A stretch of 64,000 nt of DNA, taken from assembly GCF_000814325.1 (NCBI RefSeq), contig NZ_JPHF01000003.1:186001-250000 (forward strand), given 5' to 3'. Shown here piece after piece: positions 7,742 through 16,371 of this stretch. The notes beneath the pieces are model-generated. The model saw only the letters and a program-made list of their open reading frames with translations, searched no databases and had not been told where the DNA came from. This stretch comes from Flavihumibacter sp. ZG627 (GTDB lineage: Bacteria > Bacteroidota > Bacteroidia > Chitinophagales > Chitinophagaceae). Position numbers and translations under genes: made by a program. Within the stretch, counting starts at the first letter, position 1; each line of letters starts with the position of its first letter.

Positions 7742-8308
7742 CTACTGCCTTAATACTTTTTTGGTTTCATTTCCGGCAAAGTCGAACACGCTGAAAAGGA
7801 TGATATTATCAGGTTGCAGCTGATGTGTATTCTTCACCGTATATTCCCAATTCAGACCTGTAAAGGGGTTCAGTTGTGCGGCTCCTTCTTCAATGATACT
7901 GCCGTCAAAAGTATATATCACACACCAGGCAGCGATCACTTTTATATTATCGGAAGCGTCCACCTCAATGATATCACCTTCCTTTCCTCTGTATGCATGA
8001 AGATCATAGGAGTGAATCACGGGAGCTATTGAAAAATCGGACAAGGCCAGGTTATACTCCGTTTTGCCGTCTTTGCGAAAGGGCGTATAAAAACTTTTTC
8101 TTACAGGGTCTTTATTGACATCGGAGGCGTATTGCTGGGCCCGTTTAAAATTGCTTTGAGAAAGCTTTTGCTTTTGAGTTTTCACCTGTAGGCTGCGGTT
8201 AGGTTTGCGGATCCATATTTCTTTACCGCCCCTGTTCATGAGGTAATGGGTATCACTAATGCCGCCTGTGAAGTGCCTTAATAAAATGTTGTGTTTGGTT
8301 GAGGCCAT
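7742..8308 (-). CDS. Protein of unknown function (188 aa)
   Basis: I do not recognise a family. The protein is soluble with no signal peptide. The N-terminal ~65 residues are rich in K, R and Q (basic), followed by a mixed region with several beta-like stretches (IKVIAAWCVIYTFDGSIIEEG, NIILFSVFDFAGNETKKVL). It starts with ATG at 8308, shares a terminator with the convergent haloperoxidase gene, and has an 11-bp-period array 42 bp upstream of its start. Ordinary codon use and a proper terminator suggest a real gene. Possibly lineage-restricted. Confidence 0.65.
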   Translation of the reverse strand: MASTKHNILLRHFTGGISDTHYLMNRGGKEIWIRKPNRSLQVKTQKQKLSQSNFKRAQQYASDVNKDPVRKSFYTPFRKDGKTEYNLALSDFSIAPVIHSYDLHAYRGKEGDIIEVDASDNIKVIAAWCVIYTFDGSIIEEGAAQLNPFTGLNWEYTVKNTHQLQPDNIILFSVFDFAGNETKKVLRQ

Positions 8309-8349
8309 AAAAAATCATTTTTAAATAGTTTTAAAATAATCAACAAAGA

Positions 8350-8448
8350 ACCTCCCATGGTAACATCACGGTATCGTCACGGTATCGTCACGGTACCGTT
8401 AAAGGTCCGCCATAGATCCGCTATAGAAAGGTCATAGACCCGCTAATC
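8350..8448. repeat. Degenerate tandem array with exact 11-bp period
   Basis: Nine units in unbroken 11-bp phase: ACCTCCCATGG, TAACATCACGG, TATCGTCACGG, TATCGTCACGG, TACCGTTAAAG, GTCCGCCATAG, ATCCGCTATAG, AAAGGTCATAG, ACCCGCTAATC. Units share a C-A-[CT]-[GA]-G ending but drift along the array. It lies in the 8309-8965 gap, upstream of the unknown gene (minus strand). The rest of that gap holds a mazF remnant (8696-8899) and, between 8449 and 8695, nothing I can assign. Confidence 0.75.
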
Positions 8449-8695
8449 ACGGCATTCTAATAGCCATGTGAACTATGGAAAGTGGGTCCCTGTCTAATCC
8501 CTATGATTGGTGGTCCCGATATTGGGAGATTGCCATATGAGAGAAACGGCAAAAGAGGGATACGTGGGAACTTGAAAATCCTTAACAATTTAAATATATG
8601 TAATTAATTTACACTTTCTACAGATGCAAGCGGCTGCGAAATAATATTCCCAAAAACGAGGTTTGTGCCATGAATATTCAGTTGCCGGTTTTTAA

Positions 8696-8899
8696 GGCTT
8701 CCACATAAGGGCCCTCCCGCATTATGCGAAGGGATGGTTGCCTTTTGCCGTCACCAGTCAATTTCAAAATCAACAGGGAGATATAGCCCTGGACCAGCTG
8801 CGGGCGGTTGATAAAATTCGACTGGACAGGAAACTGCGTACTCTTGATGCTAAAACAGCCTCAGATATCCTCAAAGTTTTGCAAACAATGTTTCAATAG
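8696..8899 (+). pseudogene. Remnant of a MazF/PemK-type toxin (C-terminal part)
   Basis: The frame from 8696 to the stop at 8897-8899 has no start of its own, but its end reads GDIALDQLRAVDKIRLDRKL, then RTLDAKTASDILKVLQTMFQ. This matches the C-terminal third of MazF/PemK endoribonucleases (loop, then [V/L]xxDQ[L/I]RxxDKxRLxKKL and a final helix ending near LQxMF). The preceding residues (PFAVTSQFQNQQ) fit the central TSQ strand. The N-terminal half is not found upstream in any frame, and a TAA stands at 8693-8695. I see no antitoxin gene. This is a decayed toxin gene, not a functional one. Confidence 0.7.
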
Positions 8900-8928
8900 A
8901 GCCATTATAATTAAGAAAGTTTGGGGAA

Positions 8929-8960
8929 TAAAAAAAGACCCACATTGCTGTAAGTCTTTT
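8929..8960 (-). terminator. Terminator of tRNA-Phe
   Basis: On the minus strand, 6 bp past the tRNA 3' end, AAAAGAC and GTCTTTT (8954-8960 and 8933-8939) form a stem with a 14-base loop followed by a U-rich tract (the A-run at 8930-8936 of the plus strand). Confidence 0.75.
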
Positions 8961-8965
8961 ATCTG

Positions 8966-9038
8966 TGGTGTGGGCCGGAATCGAACCGGCGACACAAGGA
9001 TTTTCAGTCCTTTGCTCTACCAACTGAGCTACCGCACC
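8966..9038 (-). tRNA. tRNA-Phe (anticodon GAA)
   Basis: Read on the minus strand from 9038: acceptor GGTGCGG, D arm TAGCTCAGTTGGTAGAGC, anticodon arm with loop CTGAAAA (anticodon GAA), variable loop TGTGTC, T arm GCCGG-TTCGATT-CCGGC, acceptor CCACACC, discriminator A at 8966. The acceptor has one C-A mismatch at the fifth pair; all other pairs hold. CCA is not encoded. Confidence 0.95.
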
Positions 9039-9142
9039 GGAGACATTTAAGATGTAAGAAGTAAGATTTACTTCTCAATCGGGACGCAAAAATAGGGGGA
9101 TTTCAACAAAAAACCACGGGTTATCAACAAATTTTTATTTGT

Positions 9143-11431
9143 CTACATACCGTACTGCCCCAAAAACTTGATCCGCATGATCTTAAGCTGCTCCCAGGTG
9201 AAATTGCTGTCTGCAAGTTCTTCCTGCGCCACCTGCAGGGAGGATGTTTCACATCCCTTGAAATAATCGAGGATCTCTTCCTGGTCATATTCATCCAGCA
9301 TCTCGTCAATGGCGTAATCCAGATTCAACCGCGTACCACTGGCAGCGATGGTTTCCATTTCTTCCAACAGACTATCAAGTTTCAGTTCCTTATTTCTTGC
9401 AATGGTTTCCAGCGGAATACGCTTATCTGTTTGCTGGATGATATATACTTTAAGTCCCCCTTTGTTCAGCACGCTTTTCATCACGAAATCATCGGGCTTC
9501 TCAATATCATTCTCTTCAACATATTTGGCTATCAGCTCCACGAAGGGCTTGCCATAACGAAGGGCTTTCCCTTTGCTAACGCCCTGGCATTTGTCGAGTT
9601 CCGCAACAGTTGTAGGGTAAAGGGTTGCCATATCCTGTAATGAATTCTCCAGGAAAATAACAAAGGGAGGCAGGCCCTTGCGCTTAGCTTCTTTCTGGCG
9701 AAGCTCTTTCAACATCTCAAACAATTTTTCATCGGTTGCCGCCACTGCTCCACCACCCGCATCGCCACCTTCTTCATCATCGGCATTGGCATCTTCGAAG
9801 AGATTGTTCATCACGATCTTGAAGCTCGTCGGCTTCTTAATAAAGGCTGCACCGGTTTTGGTGAGTTTCAATACACCATACTCTTCAATATCCTTAGAAA
9901 GATATCCCGCAAGTAATAACTGGCGAATGAGGGTAGCCCAGTAATGATCGGGCTGGTCTTTACCAATTCCAAACGCATCCAGTCCGTTATGTCGGTACAT
10001 CTGGTTTTGCGGTGTCAATCTTCCAATTATAATATTCACTGTATAATCGGTAGCAAATCTTTCGTCGAGGGTCTTCACCAGCTTAAGCACCTTCACTGCA
10101 TTTTCCTTCGCCTCTACATATTCTTTGGGGTTGCGGCAGTTATCACAATGTCCGCAGTTCTCCACCTGCCAGTCTTCGCCGAAATAATTCAGCAGCACCC
10201 TTCTCCTGCACACGCCGGTTTCGGCATAGGCAACAGTTTCATTGATGAGCTGTGCACCCACTTCTCTTTCACTGAGTGGCTTATCGCGCATCAGGTGTTC
10301 GAGTTTTGAAACATCCTTATGCGAATAATAGAGGATACAAACACCCTCCAGTCCATCGCGGCCAGCTCGACCGGTTTCCTGGTAATAGTTTTCGATGCTC
10401 TTGGGAATATTATAATGCATAACGAAACGCACATCAGGTTTGTCGATGCCCATTCCAAATGCAATAGTGGCAACAATCACCTGGGTGTCTTCATTCAGGA
10501 AAAGATCCTGACGCTGTGCGCGGAGCTTTGAATCGAGTCCCGCATGATATGCAACCGCCTTCACTCCGTTGGCCACCAGCACGCCGGCCAGCTCCTCGGT
10601 GGTTTTACGGTTTAGTGTATAGATGATTCCACTTTTGCCCTTGTTCTGAACAATGTATTTGACCATGTTGCGGATGGTCTGGTCTTTATTGATCTTGGGC
10701 TGGATCTCGTAATAGAGGTTATCGCGGTTAAAGGAGGATATGAAGATCTCGGGCTTTCTTAGTCCGAGGTTCTTGACGATATCGCTCTGCACTTTGGGGG
10801 TAGCCGTGGCTGTTAGTGCGATGACGGGAACAGACTCACTGATCTGGTCCATCATTTCACGGAGGCGGCGGTATTCGGGTCTGAAATCGTGGCCCCACTC
10901 GGAGATACAGTGTGCCTCATCCACGGCGAAAAATGAAATGGGGAGGTCACTGAAAAATTCGAGGTTCTCCTGTTTGGTGAGGGTTTCAGGTGCTACATAT
11001 AACATTTTCGTATGACCATTGAGGAGGTCATCATGTACTTCGCGGATCTCTTTTTTATTGAGGGTGGAGTTCAGAAAATGCGCCACGTTGTCATTATCAC
11101 TATATCCGCGGACCAGGTCAACCTGGTTCTTCATAAGAGCGATGAGGGGAGAAACGATGATGGCCACTCCCGGCAATATCATGGCGGGAAGCTGGTAGCA
11201 GAGGCTTTTGCCTCCTCCGGTGGGCATGATCACGAAAGTATCTTTACCGGCCAGCAGGGAGGAGATGATCTCTTCCTGATCGCCTTTGAATTTATTGAAT
11301 CCGAAATATTCCTGCAGGGAATCCTGGAGGGGAACCGTATTAGCGGTGGCTTTGGATTTTGTTTTAGCAGTGCTTTTTTTTGGTGCCGGCTTCACTGCAT
11401 CGGTTTTCCGGGATCTTGTTGTTGTTGCCAT
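9143..11431 (-). CDS. recQ: ATP-dependent DNA helicase RecQ
   Basis: A 3'-5' DNA helicase of recombination and repair (762 aa). A basic, low-complexity N-terminal tail (~residues 1-33) precedes the helicase core: Walker A MPTGGGKS (69-76), DEAH box (171-174), SALTATAT-like motif III and the GRAGRDG motif VI. A zinc site (CRRRVLL...CGHCDNC) and winged-helix RQC domain follow. After an acidic/glycine linker (near 550) comes an HRDC domain, then a C-terminal helicase-associated helical domain with acidic segments. The lysine/threonine-rich N-terminus is longer than in E. coli RecQ. The first ATG at 11431 is used; downstream candidates would only trim the tail. It is a single gene transcribed away from kdsD. 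Confidence 0.97.
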   Translation of the reverse strand: MATTTRSRKTDAVKPAPKKSTAKTKSKATANTVPLQDSLQEYFGFNKFKGDQEEIISSLLAGKDTFVIMPTGGGKSLCYQLPAMILPGVAIIVSPLIALMKNQVDLVRGYSDNDNVAHFLNSTLNKKEIREVHDDLLNGHTKMLYVAPETLTKQENLEFFSDLPISFFAVDEAHCISEWGHDFRPEYRRLREMMDQISESVPVIALTATATPKVQSDIVKNLGLRKPEIFISSFNRDNLYYEIQPKINKDQTIRNMVKYIVQNKGKSGIIYTLNRKTTEELAGVLVANGVKAVAYHAGLDSKLRAQRQDLFLNEDTQVIVATIAFGMGIDKPDVRFVMHYNIPKSIENYYQETGRAGRDGLEGVCILYYSHKDVSKLEHLMRDKPLSEREVGAQLINETVAYAETGVCRRRVLLNYFGEDWQVENCGHCDNCRNPKEYVEAKENAVKVLKLVKTLDERFATDYTVNIIIGRLTPQNQMYRHNGLDAFGIGKDQPDHYWATLIRQLLLAGYLSKDIEEYGVLKLTKTGAAFIKKPTSFKIVMNNLFEDANADDEEGGDAGGGAVAATDEKLFEMLKELRQKEAKRKGLPPFVIFLENSLQDMATLYPTTVAELDKCQGVSKGKALRYGKPFVELIAKYVEENDIEKPDDFVMKSVLNKGGLKVYIIQQTDKRIPLETIARNKELKLDSLLEEMETIAASGTRLNLDYAIDEMLDEYDQEEILDYFKGCETSSLQVAQEELADSNFTWEQLKIMRIKFLGQYGM

Positions 11432-11634
11432 TGCATTTGTTTTCTAACTCACATAAGTGCAGAACGCTCATAAGTTACCGAAAAAAAGCGGCAATAAGAG
11501 TGATGAACCAACCCGGTTCAGCTCCCTATTAGTTGCCTAACTAACCACTTTTTGACGGACCGCGAAATTACTTAAATAGGAGCAGGAAAACAGGCTGAAA
11601 TTGTTAATATCGGGCAGGGGTTCGCCAAATCTCC

Positions 11635-11642
11635 TATTTTTG
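11635..11642 (+). promoter_or_regulatory. -7 promoter box of kdsD-manC
   Basis: TATTTTTG fits the Bacteroidota -7 consensus TAnnTTTG and lies 12 bp before the kdsD ATG at 11655. No good -33 TTTG is seen at 19-21 bp. Confidence 0.55.
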
Positions 11643-11654
11643 TGCCGCTTCAAT

Positions 11655-12623
11655 ATGAATTCTCAACAGATAAAAGCAATTGCCCGCCGCACCATTGAAC
11701 TGGAAACAGCCTCGGTAGCGGGATTACAGGAGTTTCTGAACGATGACTTTGTAAATGCGGTGCAGGCCGTTTATGAAAGCAAAGGCCGTCTTGTGGTAAG
11801 TGGTATTGGCAAAAGCGCCATCGTAGCACAGAAGATCGTTGCCACCCTCAACTCCACCGGAACCCCATCCCTTTATATGCATGCCGCCGATGCCATCCAT
11901 GGCGACCTTGGCATGGTACAGGAGGCTGATGTTGTGATGGTGATCAGCAAAAGCGGGGAGAGTCCGGAGATCAAGGTGCTGGTTCCGCTGATAAGAAATT
12001 TCGGCAATATCCTGATCGGAATGGTGGGTCGGGCAGATTGTTTCCTTGCCCGGCAAAGCACCATGGTGCTGAATACAACTGTTTCGCAGGAGGCTTGTCC
12101 CAATAACCTGGCGCCCACCAGTTCTACAACGGCGCAGATGGTGATGGGCGATGCCCTGGCAGTTTGCCTGATGGAACTGAGGGGCTTCAATGGACAGGAT
12201 TTTGCCAAGTTCCATCCCGGCGGCAACCTCGGCAAAAAGTTATACCTGCGGGTACGCGATTTGTATGTTAACAACCAGAAACCGTCTGTTTTACCAGATG
12301 CCAACCTTAAGGAGGTAATCATTTCCATTTCGGGCAGCAGGTTGGGTGTTACAGCAGTATTGACACCGGAAAATGAGGTGCTTGGGGTGGTGACCGACGG
12401 TGACCTTAGGCGGATGCTGGAAAAAGATCCGGACCTCAAGACCATTCGGGCAGAAAACATCATGACCCCAAATCCAAAGAGTATCGCTGGGGATGCGATG
12501 GCCATTGACGCACTTGATTTGTTGAGAAAACATGATATCACCCAACTGGTGGTAGCAGATACCAATAAACAATACCTTGGTATCATACATTTGCACGATC
12601 TAATAAAAGAAGGGCTTATCTAA
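11655..12623 (+). CDS. kdsD: Arabinose-5-phosphate isomerase (KpsF/GutQ family)
   Basis: Converts D-ribulose 5-phosphate to D-arabinose 5-phosphate, the first step of Kdo (inner-core lipopolysaccharide) synthesis. The SIS domain covers about residues 30-165 (SGIGKSAIVAQKI, ISKSGESPEI, ACPNNLAPTSSTTAQMVMGD), followed by a CBS pair to the end (VMTPNPKSI-like NIMTPNPKSIAG). The total length (~322 aa) is normal. I start at ATG 11655 (MNSQQIKAIARRTI) because it follows a -7 box; the 18 upstream codons run through that box. The stop shares one base with the start of manC (TAATG). kdsB, the later Kdo gene, is at 44778-45497. Confidence 0.94.
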   Translation: MNSQQIKAIARRTIELETASVAGLQEFLNDDFVNAVQAVYESKGRLVVSGIGKSAIVAQKIVATLNSTGTPSLYMHAADAIHGDLGMVQEADVVMVISKSGESPEIKVLVPLIRNFGNILIGMVGRADCFLARQSTMVLNTTVSQEACPNNLAPTSSTTAQMVMGDALAVCLMELRGFNGQDFAKFHPGGNLGKKLYLRVRDLYVNNQKPSVLPDANLKEVIISISGSRLGVTAVLTPENEVLGVVTDGDLRRMLEKDPDLKTIRAENIMTPNPKSIAGDAMAIDALDLLRKHDITQLVVADTNKQYLGIIHLHDLIKEGLI

Positions 12624-13705
12624 TGAATAAACATCACTATGTGGCCATTATGGCCGGCGGCATCGGAAGCCGTTTCTGGCCCATGAGCCGTACCCATTAC
12701 CCGAAACAGTTCCTCGATATCCTGAATACCGGAAAAACGTTGATCCAGTGGACCTTTGACCGCTTTGCCGATTTCATTCCCGTGGAGAATATTTTCGTGG
12801 TTACCTCTGAGGAGTATTCCGGAATTGTTGCCGAGCAGCTTCCTGGTTTGCCGGTTGAAAATATTTTAGGAGAGCCATCCCGCAAAAATACTGCTCCCTG
12901 TATTGCCTATATCTCCTTCAAGCTGATGCAGAAAGATCCACTGGCATCACTAATAGTAGCGCCATCAGACCACCTGATCCTGGATAATATCGCGTTCCGT
13001 AAAGTATGCATGGAGGCCCTGAGCTTTGTGAACAAGCACAATGCCTTCATCACCCTTGGCATTCAACCTACCCAGCCAAATACGGGCTATGGTTATATCC
13101 AGTTTGAGCAGCATGCAGTGAGTGATAATGTATATAAGGTGAAGACTTTCACGGAAAAGCCTAACCTGGAGCTGGCGAAAACATTTGTAGCCAGTGGTGA
13201 GTTTCTTTGGAATGCAGGCATTTTCGTGTGGCAGGTGAAAAATATCCTGACCGCATTTGAACACTACCTCCCTGAGATGCATGAAGTATTTGCGGCTGAT
13301 AAGGACAAGTTCAATGGTCCGGAAGAGAAAAAGGCCCTGGAAGCGATCTATCCGCAGTGCACCAATATCTCCATCGATTTTGGCATCATGGAGAAGGCCA
13401 ATAATGTATATGTTATTCCTTCCTCTTTTGGCTGGAGTGACCTTGGAACCTGGAACAGCGCCTACGAGAACATCAATAAAGATTCCAACGAAAACGCCGT
13501 AGCGGGAAATAATGTAATGGTGATTGAAGCCCGCAACAATATGGTGCATGTACCTGATGAGAAGCTGGTATTGCTGCAGGGACTGGAAGACTATATAGTG
13601 GTGGATACAAGGGATGTATTGCTGATCTGTCAGAAAGACCGGGAGCAGGAGATCAAAGAATATGTGGCGGAGGTGAAGCGCAAAAAAGGGGAAAAGTTCC
13701 TCTGA
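12623..13705 (+). CDS. manC: Mannose-1-phosphate guanylyltransferase
   Basis: Makes GDP-mannose from mannose 1-phosphate and GTP, a precursor for capsule or O-antigen sugars. The N-terminal pyrophosphorylase motif AGGIGSRFWPMSRTHYPKQF (residues ~11-30) is diagnostic for this family. FTEKP (~180) and the substrate loop GEFLWNAGIFVW are also present. At 360 aa it is the short form that lacks the C-terminal phosphomannose isomerase domain. It starts one base inside the kdsD stop, so the two are translationally coupled. A hairpin terminator follows at 13732. Confidence 0.94.
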   Translation: MNKHHYVAIMAGGIGSRFWPMSRTHYPKQFLDILNTGKTLIQWTFDRFADFIPVENIFVVTSEEYSGIVAEQLPGLPVENILGEPSRKNTAPCIAYISFKLMQKDPLASLIVAPSDHLILDNIAFRKVCMEALSFVNKHNAFITLGIQPTQPNTGYGYIQFEQHAVSDNVYKVKTFTEKPNLELAKTFVASGEFLWNAGIFVWQVKNILTAFEHYLPEMHEVFAADKDKFNGPEEKKALEAIYPQCTNISIDFGIMEKANNVYVIPSSFGWSDLGTWNSAYENINKDSNENAVAGNNVMVIEARNNMVHVPDEKLVLLQGLEDYIVVDTRDVLLICQKDREQEIKEYVAEVKRKKGEKFL

Positions 13706-13731
13706 CGGCTGCCACTCATCAATTTTTAAGG

Positions 13732-13767
13732 ATACCTCATGGATTTAACATGGGGTATTTTATTTTT
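13732..13767 (+). terminator. Rho-independent terminator after manC
   Basis: Stem ATACCTCATG (13732-13741) pairs with CATGGGGTAT (13749-13758) with one wobble, followed by a T-rich tract broken by one A. Confidence 0.8.
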
Positions 13768-13796
13768 ACCAGTAATATTGTAATTATACCGGTAAT
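13767..13796. promoter_or_regulatory. Two 10-bp direct repeats 20 bp apart, possible AraC-type operator
   Basis: TACCAGTAAT (13767-13776) and TACCGGTAAT (13787-13796) differ by one base and are spaced two helical turns apart. The downstream group ridA-araC-aminotransferase includes an AraC regulator, and that family usually binds direct repeats about 20-21 bp apart. The site lies 56 bp before the ridA ATG. Confidence 0.5.
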
Positions 13797-13852
13797 GCGC
13801 CGGAAACCCACCCCAGCCGTCGGAAAAGCTGAACAGATAAAAATATATTGTA

Positions 13853-14242
13853 ATGACAAGGTATAACTACTCATCGGGGGCGCCCTGGGAAGAAATTGTT
13901 GGTTACAGCCGGGCCGTCAAAATTGGAAACATCATTGAAGTAACGGGAACTGTTTCCGTTAACGAGCACAATGAAATTGTTGGTGTGGGTAACGCCTATG
14001 CGCAGACTAAACACATTATCGAGAAGATCGCTAAGGTTTTGGAACAGGCTGGCTCGGGACTTAAGGATGTTGTAAGGACCCGGATGTTCGTTACAGATAT
14101 CAGTTTATGGGAAGAATATGGCCGTGCCCATGGCGAATTCTTTTCTGTAATTAAGCCCTGTACCACCATGGTGGAGGTGAAGGCCCTGATAGCACCAGAG
14201 TATCTCATTGAGATAGAAGCCTCCGCTATCCTCACAAGCTAA
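13853..14242 (+). CDS. RidA family enamine/imine deaminase
   Basis: A 129-aa RidA/YjgF/UK114 protein, which hydrolyses reactive enamine or imine intermediates released by PLP enzymes. The family signature near the C-terminus (KPCTTMVEVKALIAPEYLIEIEASA) is present; the usual catalytic arginine is the R of DVVRTRMFVTDI. It is followed after 22 bp by an AraC-type regulator and then a PLP aminotransferase, so it may protect against products of that enzyme. Putative operator repeats precede it. Confidence 0.9.
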   Translation: MTRYNYSSGAPWEEIVGYSRAVKIGNIIEVTGTVSVNEHNEIVGVGNAYAQTKHIIEKIAKVLEQAGSGLKDVVRTRMFVTDISLWEEYGRAHGEFFSVIKPCTTMVEVKALIAPEYLIEIEASAILTS

Positions 14243-14264
14243 TTTTTTTCAAAACCCTTATCAG

Positions 14265-15188
14265 ATGCAGAAACAGATTACCTATTATGAAAATCTGGTT
14301 GAATCCTTTCTTGGAACAAGTAATATTGATCCCATTTCCCCGCATTTTGAACTGATGCGGTTCGAAGATATTCCAAACACTATACAGGACGGCACTTCAA
14401 ATCCTTTCCGCCTGAATGCCTTTGTGATCGGGTTTGTAACGGGTGGGAAATTTAATCTCAGTATTTCCAATGAAGTATACGAGATGAAAAAGAACTCTAT
14501 CTATTTCACCTCTCCCTGGCATATCAGGCAATATGCGAATATTGAAAACTGGCAGGGCTATATACTATTTTTTACGCCCGATTATATTTTCCAGTATCCG
14601 CAGGGAGAATATATTTTCAGGGAGTTCAGATTTTTCCATACCGAAAATGGAATGGTGGTAACGCCTAAAGAAAGCACCATAGATATATTGAAGACGCAAT
14701 TCGATAAAATGTATGCGCTGTTGCACAGTGATTACCCTGACCGGATGAAGATGCTTTTCCATCACATTAACCTCTTCCTATATGAATGCAAGGCTGCATT
14801 TGGTATTGATAATAACCTGCCGGTTAGTGGAAAGGAAACCACGCTGAATAATTTCCTGCAGACGCTGAATAATTATTTCATGGAGTTGAACAAGGGCGAA
14901 ATGGACAAGCCCCTTACGCTGAAATACGTTGCCACCAAGATGCACCTTCATCCCACCTACCTGAGCAACCTGTTGAAACAGCAGACCGGCAAAACCGCCG
15001 CCCAGCTTGTACGGGAACGGTTGATCCTGGAGGCGCAATCACTCCTGAAAAACACTGATATGACCATTGCGGAAATCGCCTATTATCTGCACTTTAAGGA
15101 TAACAGTAATTTCGCCAAGTTTTTCCGCCATCAAACAAGTGTGAGTCCTTCCGACTATCGGGAGCAAGCCAAATTGACCCGCATGTAA
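14265..15188 (+). CDS. AraC-family transcriptional regulator with cupin-like sensor domain
   Basis: A 307-aa regulator. The N-terminal ~180 residues form an AraC_binding/cupin-like domain (FVTGGKFNLSISNEVYEMKKNSIYFTSPWHIRQY). The C-terminal two helix-turn-helix units run from ~205 to 305 (LTLKYVATKMHLHPTYLSNL and MTIAEIAYYLHFKDNSNFAKFFRHQTSVSPSDYR). The gene lies between ridA and an aminotransferase gene on the same strand, with 22-23 bp gaps. It may control this group, perhaps through the direct repeats at 13767-13796. The effector is unknown. Confidence 0.92.
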   Translation: MQKQITYYENLVESFLGTSNIDPISPHFELMRFEDIPNTIQDGTSNPFRLNAFVIGFVTGGKFNLSISNEVYEMKKNSIYFTSPWHIRQYANIENWQGYILFFTPDYIFQYPQGEYIFREFRFFHTENGMVVTPKESTIDILKTQFDKMYALLHSDYPDRMKMLFHHINLFLYECKAAFGIDNNLPVSGKETTLNNFLQTLNNYFMELNKGEMDKPLTLKYVATKMHLHPTYLSNLLKQQTGKTAAQLVRERLILEAQSLLKNTDMTIAEIAYYLHFKDNSNFAKFFRHQTSVSPSDYREQAKLTRM

Positions 15189-15199
15189 CTGTCGAAGGC

Positions 15200-15207
15200 T
15201 ATCTTTG
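15200..15207 (+). promoter_or_regulatory. -7 promoter box of the aminotransferase gene
   Basis: TATCTTTG fits TAnnTTTG and ends only 4 bp before ATG 15212, implying a nearly leaderless transcript. Confidence 0.55.
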
Positions 15208-15211
15208 ACGC

Positions 15212-16357
15212 ATGCTTGCGTTAAATTCAAAACTTCCGGAAGTAGGCACCACCATCTTTACCACGATGAGTGCACTGGCTGCAAAACATGATGCTATAAA
15301 TCTTGGGCAGGGCTTTCCTGATTTCCCTATGAATCAGCAGTTGGTTGATGCTGTGAGCAAGGCCATGCTGAATAACTATAACCAATATGCGCCGATGCCG
15401 GGATGGATGCCATTGCGCGAAGCAATTGCAGAAAAGATTCAATACCTCTACGGGGCAGGGGTGGATCCTGACCAGGAGATCACCATTACTCCAGGGGGCA
15501 CCTATGCGATCTTTTCGGCACTCACGGCTATTCTTTCTCCCGGTGATGAAGTGATTGTTCTGGAGCCTGCCTACGACAGTTATATTCCCAATATTGTGGT
15601 GAATGGTGCGAAGCCAATACTGGTGTCGCTGAATCCTGCTGACTTCTCCATAAACTGGGAAGCCGTGAATGCAGCGCTCAGTGCCAGCACCAAGGCCATC
15701 ATACTTAACTCGCCACATAACCCCAGTGGTGCAGTACTTAAAGAAAATGATATCACTGAACTACAAAAACTTATTCGCAAAAAGGATCTTTTCATAATCA
15801 GTGATGAAGTATATGAGCACCTGATTTTTGATGGCAGGAGCCATCTCTCCATGTTAAGGTATCCTGATTTGAGGGAAAGAAGTTTTGTATGTTTCTCCTT
15901 TGGAAAAACATACCATTGTACGGGGTGGAAGCTGGGATATTGTGTTGCGCCGGCAGAACTCACCCGCGAGTTCAGGAAGATACACCAGTTCAATTGCTTC
16001 AGCTGCCATACACCCTCACAGGTAGGAATAGCCGAATATCTTCAACATCGTGATGCTTACCAGGAGCTTGGCGGTTTCCTCCAGCAGAAGCGCGATCATT
16101 TTCTGCAGTGCATGAAAGATACCCGGTTTCGTTTCCTACCTTCTTACGGCAGTTATTTTATACTGGCTTCCTACGAACAGATCACTGACGAAGAGGATGC
16201 TGCCTTTGCAATCAGGTTGACCGAACAGTATGGCGTGGCCACCATTCCGGTTTCGGCATTCTACCAGCAGAGGGTTAGCCAGAAATTACTGAGATTCTGT
16301 TTTGCAAAAAAGGAATCTACCCTTGAAAAAGCCGCAGAGAGATTGCGGAATCTTTAA
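15212..16357 (+). CDS. PLP-dependent aminotransferase, methionine/kynurenine aminotransferase type
   Basis: A class I/II (fold-type I) aminotransferase, 381 aa. Visible landmarks: the N-terminal GQGFPDFPMNQQLVDA, the substrate loop NSPHNPSGAVL, the PLP-contact SDEVYEHLIFDG, and the Schiff-base lysine in SFGKTYHCTGWKLGY. The closest familiar group is YbdL-like methionine aminotransferase / kynurenine aminotransferase. A typical role is transamination of methionine or aromatic amino acids with 2-oxo acids, for example in methionine salvage. Neighbours are RidA and an AraC regulator. Confidence 0.9.
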   Translation: MLALNSKLPEVGTTIFTTMSALAAKHDAINLGQGFPDFPMNQQLVDAVSKAMLNNYNQYAPMPGWMPLREAIAEKIQYLYGAGVDPDQEITITPGGTYAIFSALTAILSPGDEVIVLEPAYDSYIPNIVVNGAKPILVSLNPADFSINWEAVNAALSASTKAIILNSPHNPSGAVLKENDITELQKLIRKKDLFIISDEVYEHLIFDGRSHLSMLRYPDLRERSFVCFSFGKTYHCTGWKLGYCVAPAELTREFRKIHQFNCFSCHTPSQVGIAEYLQHRDAYQELGGFLQQKRDHFLQCMKDTRFRFLPSYGSYFILASYEQITDEEDAAFAIRLTEQYGVATIPVSAFYQQRVSQKLLRFCFAKKESTLEKAAERLRNL

Positions 16358-16371
16358 CGAAAAATGTTCCA

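Noticed and set aside
8808-9050. 80-residue open frame on the plus strand
   Set aside because: It runs through the mazF remnant in another frame and antisense through tRNA-Phe.
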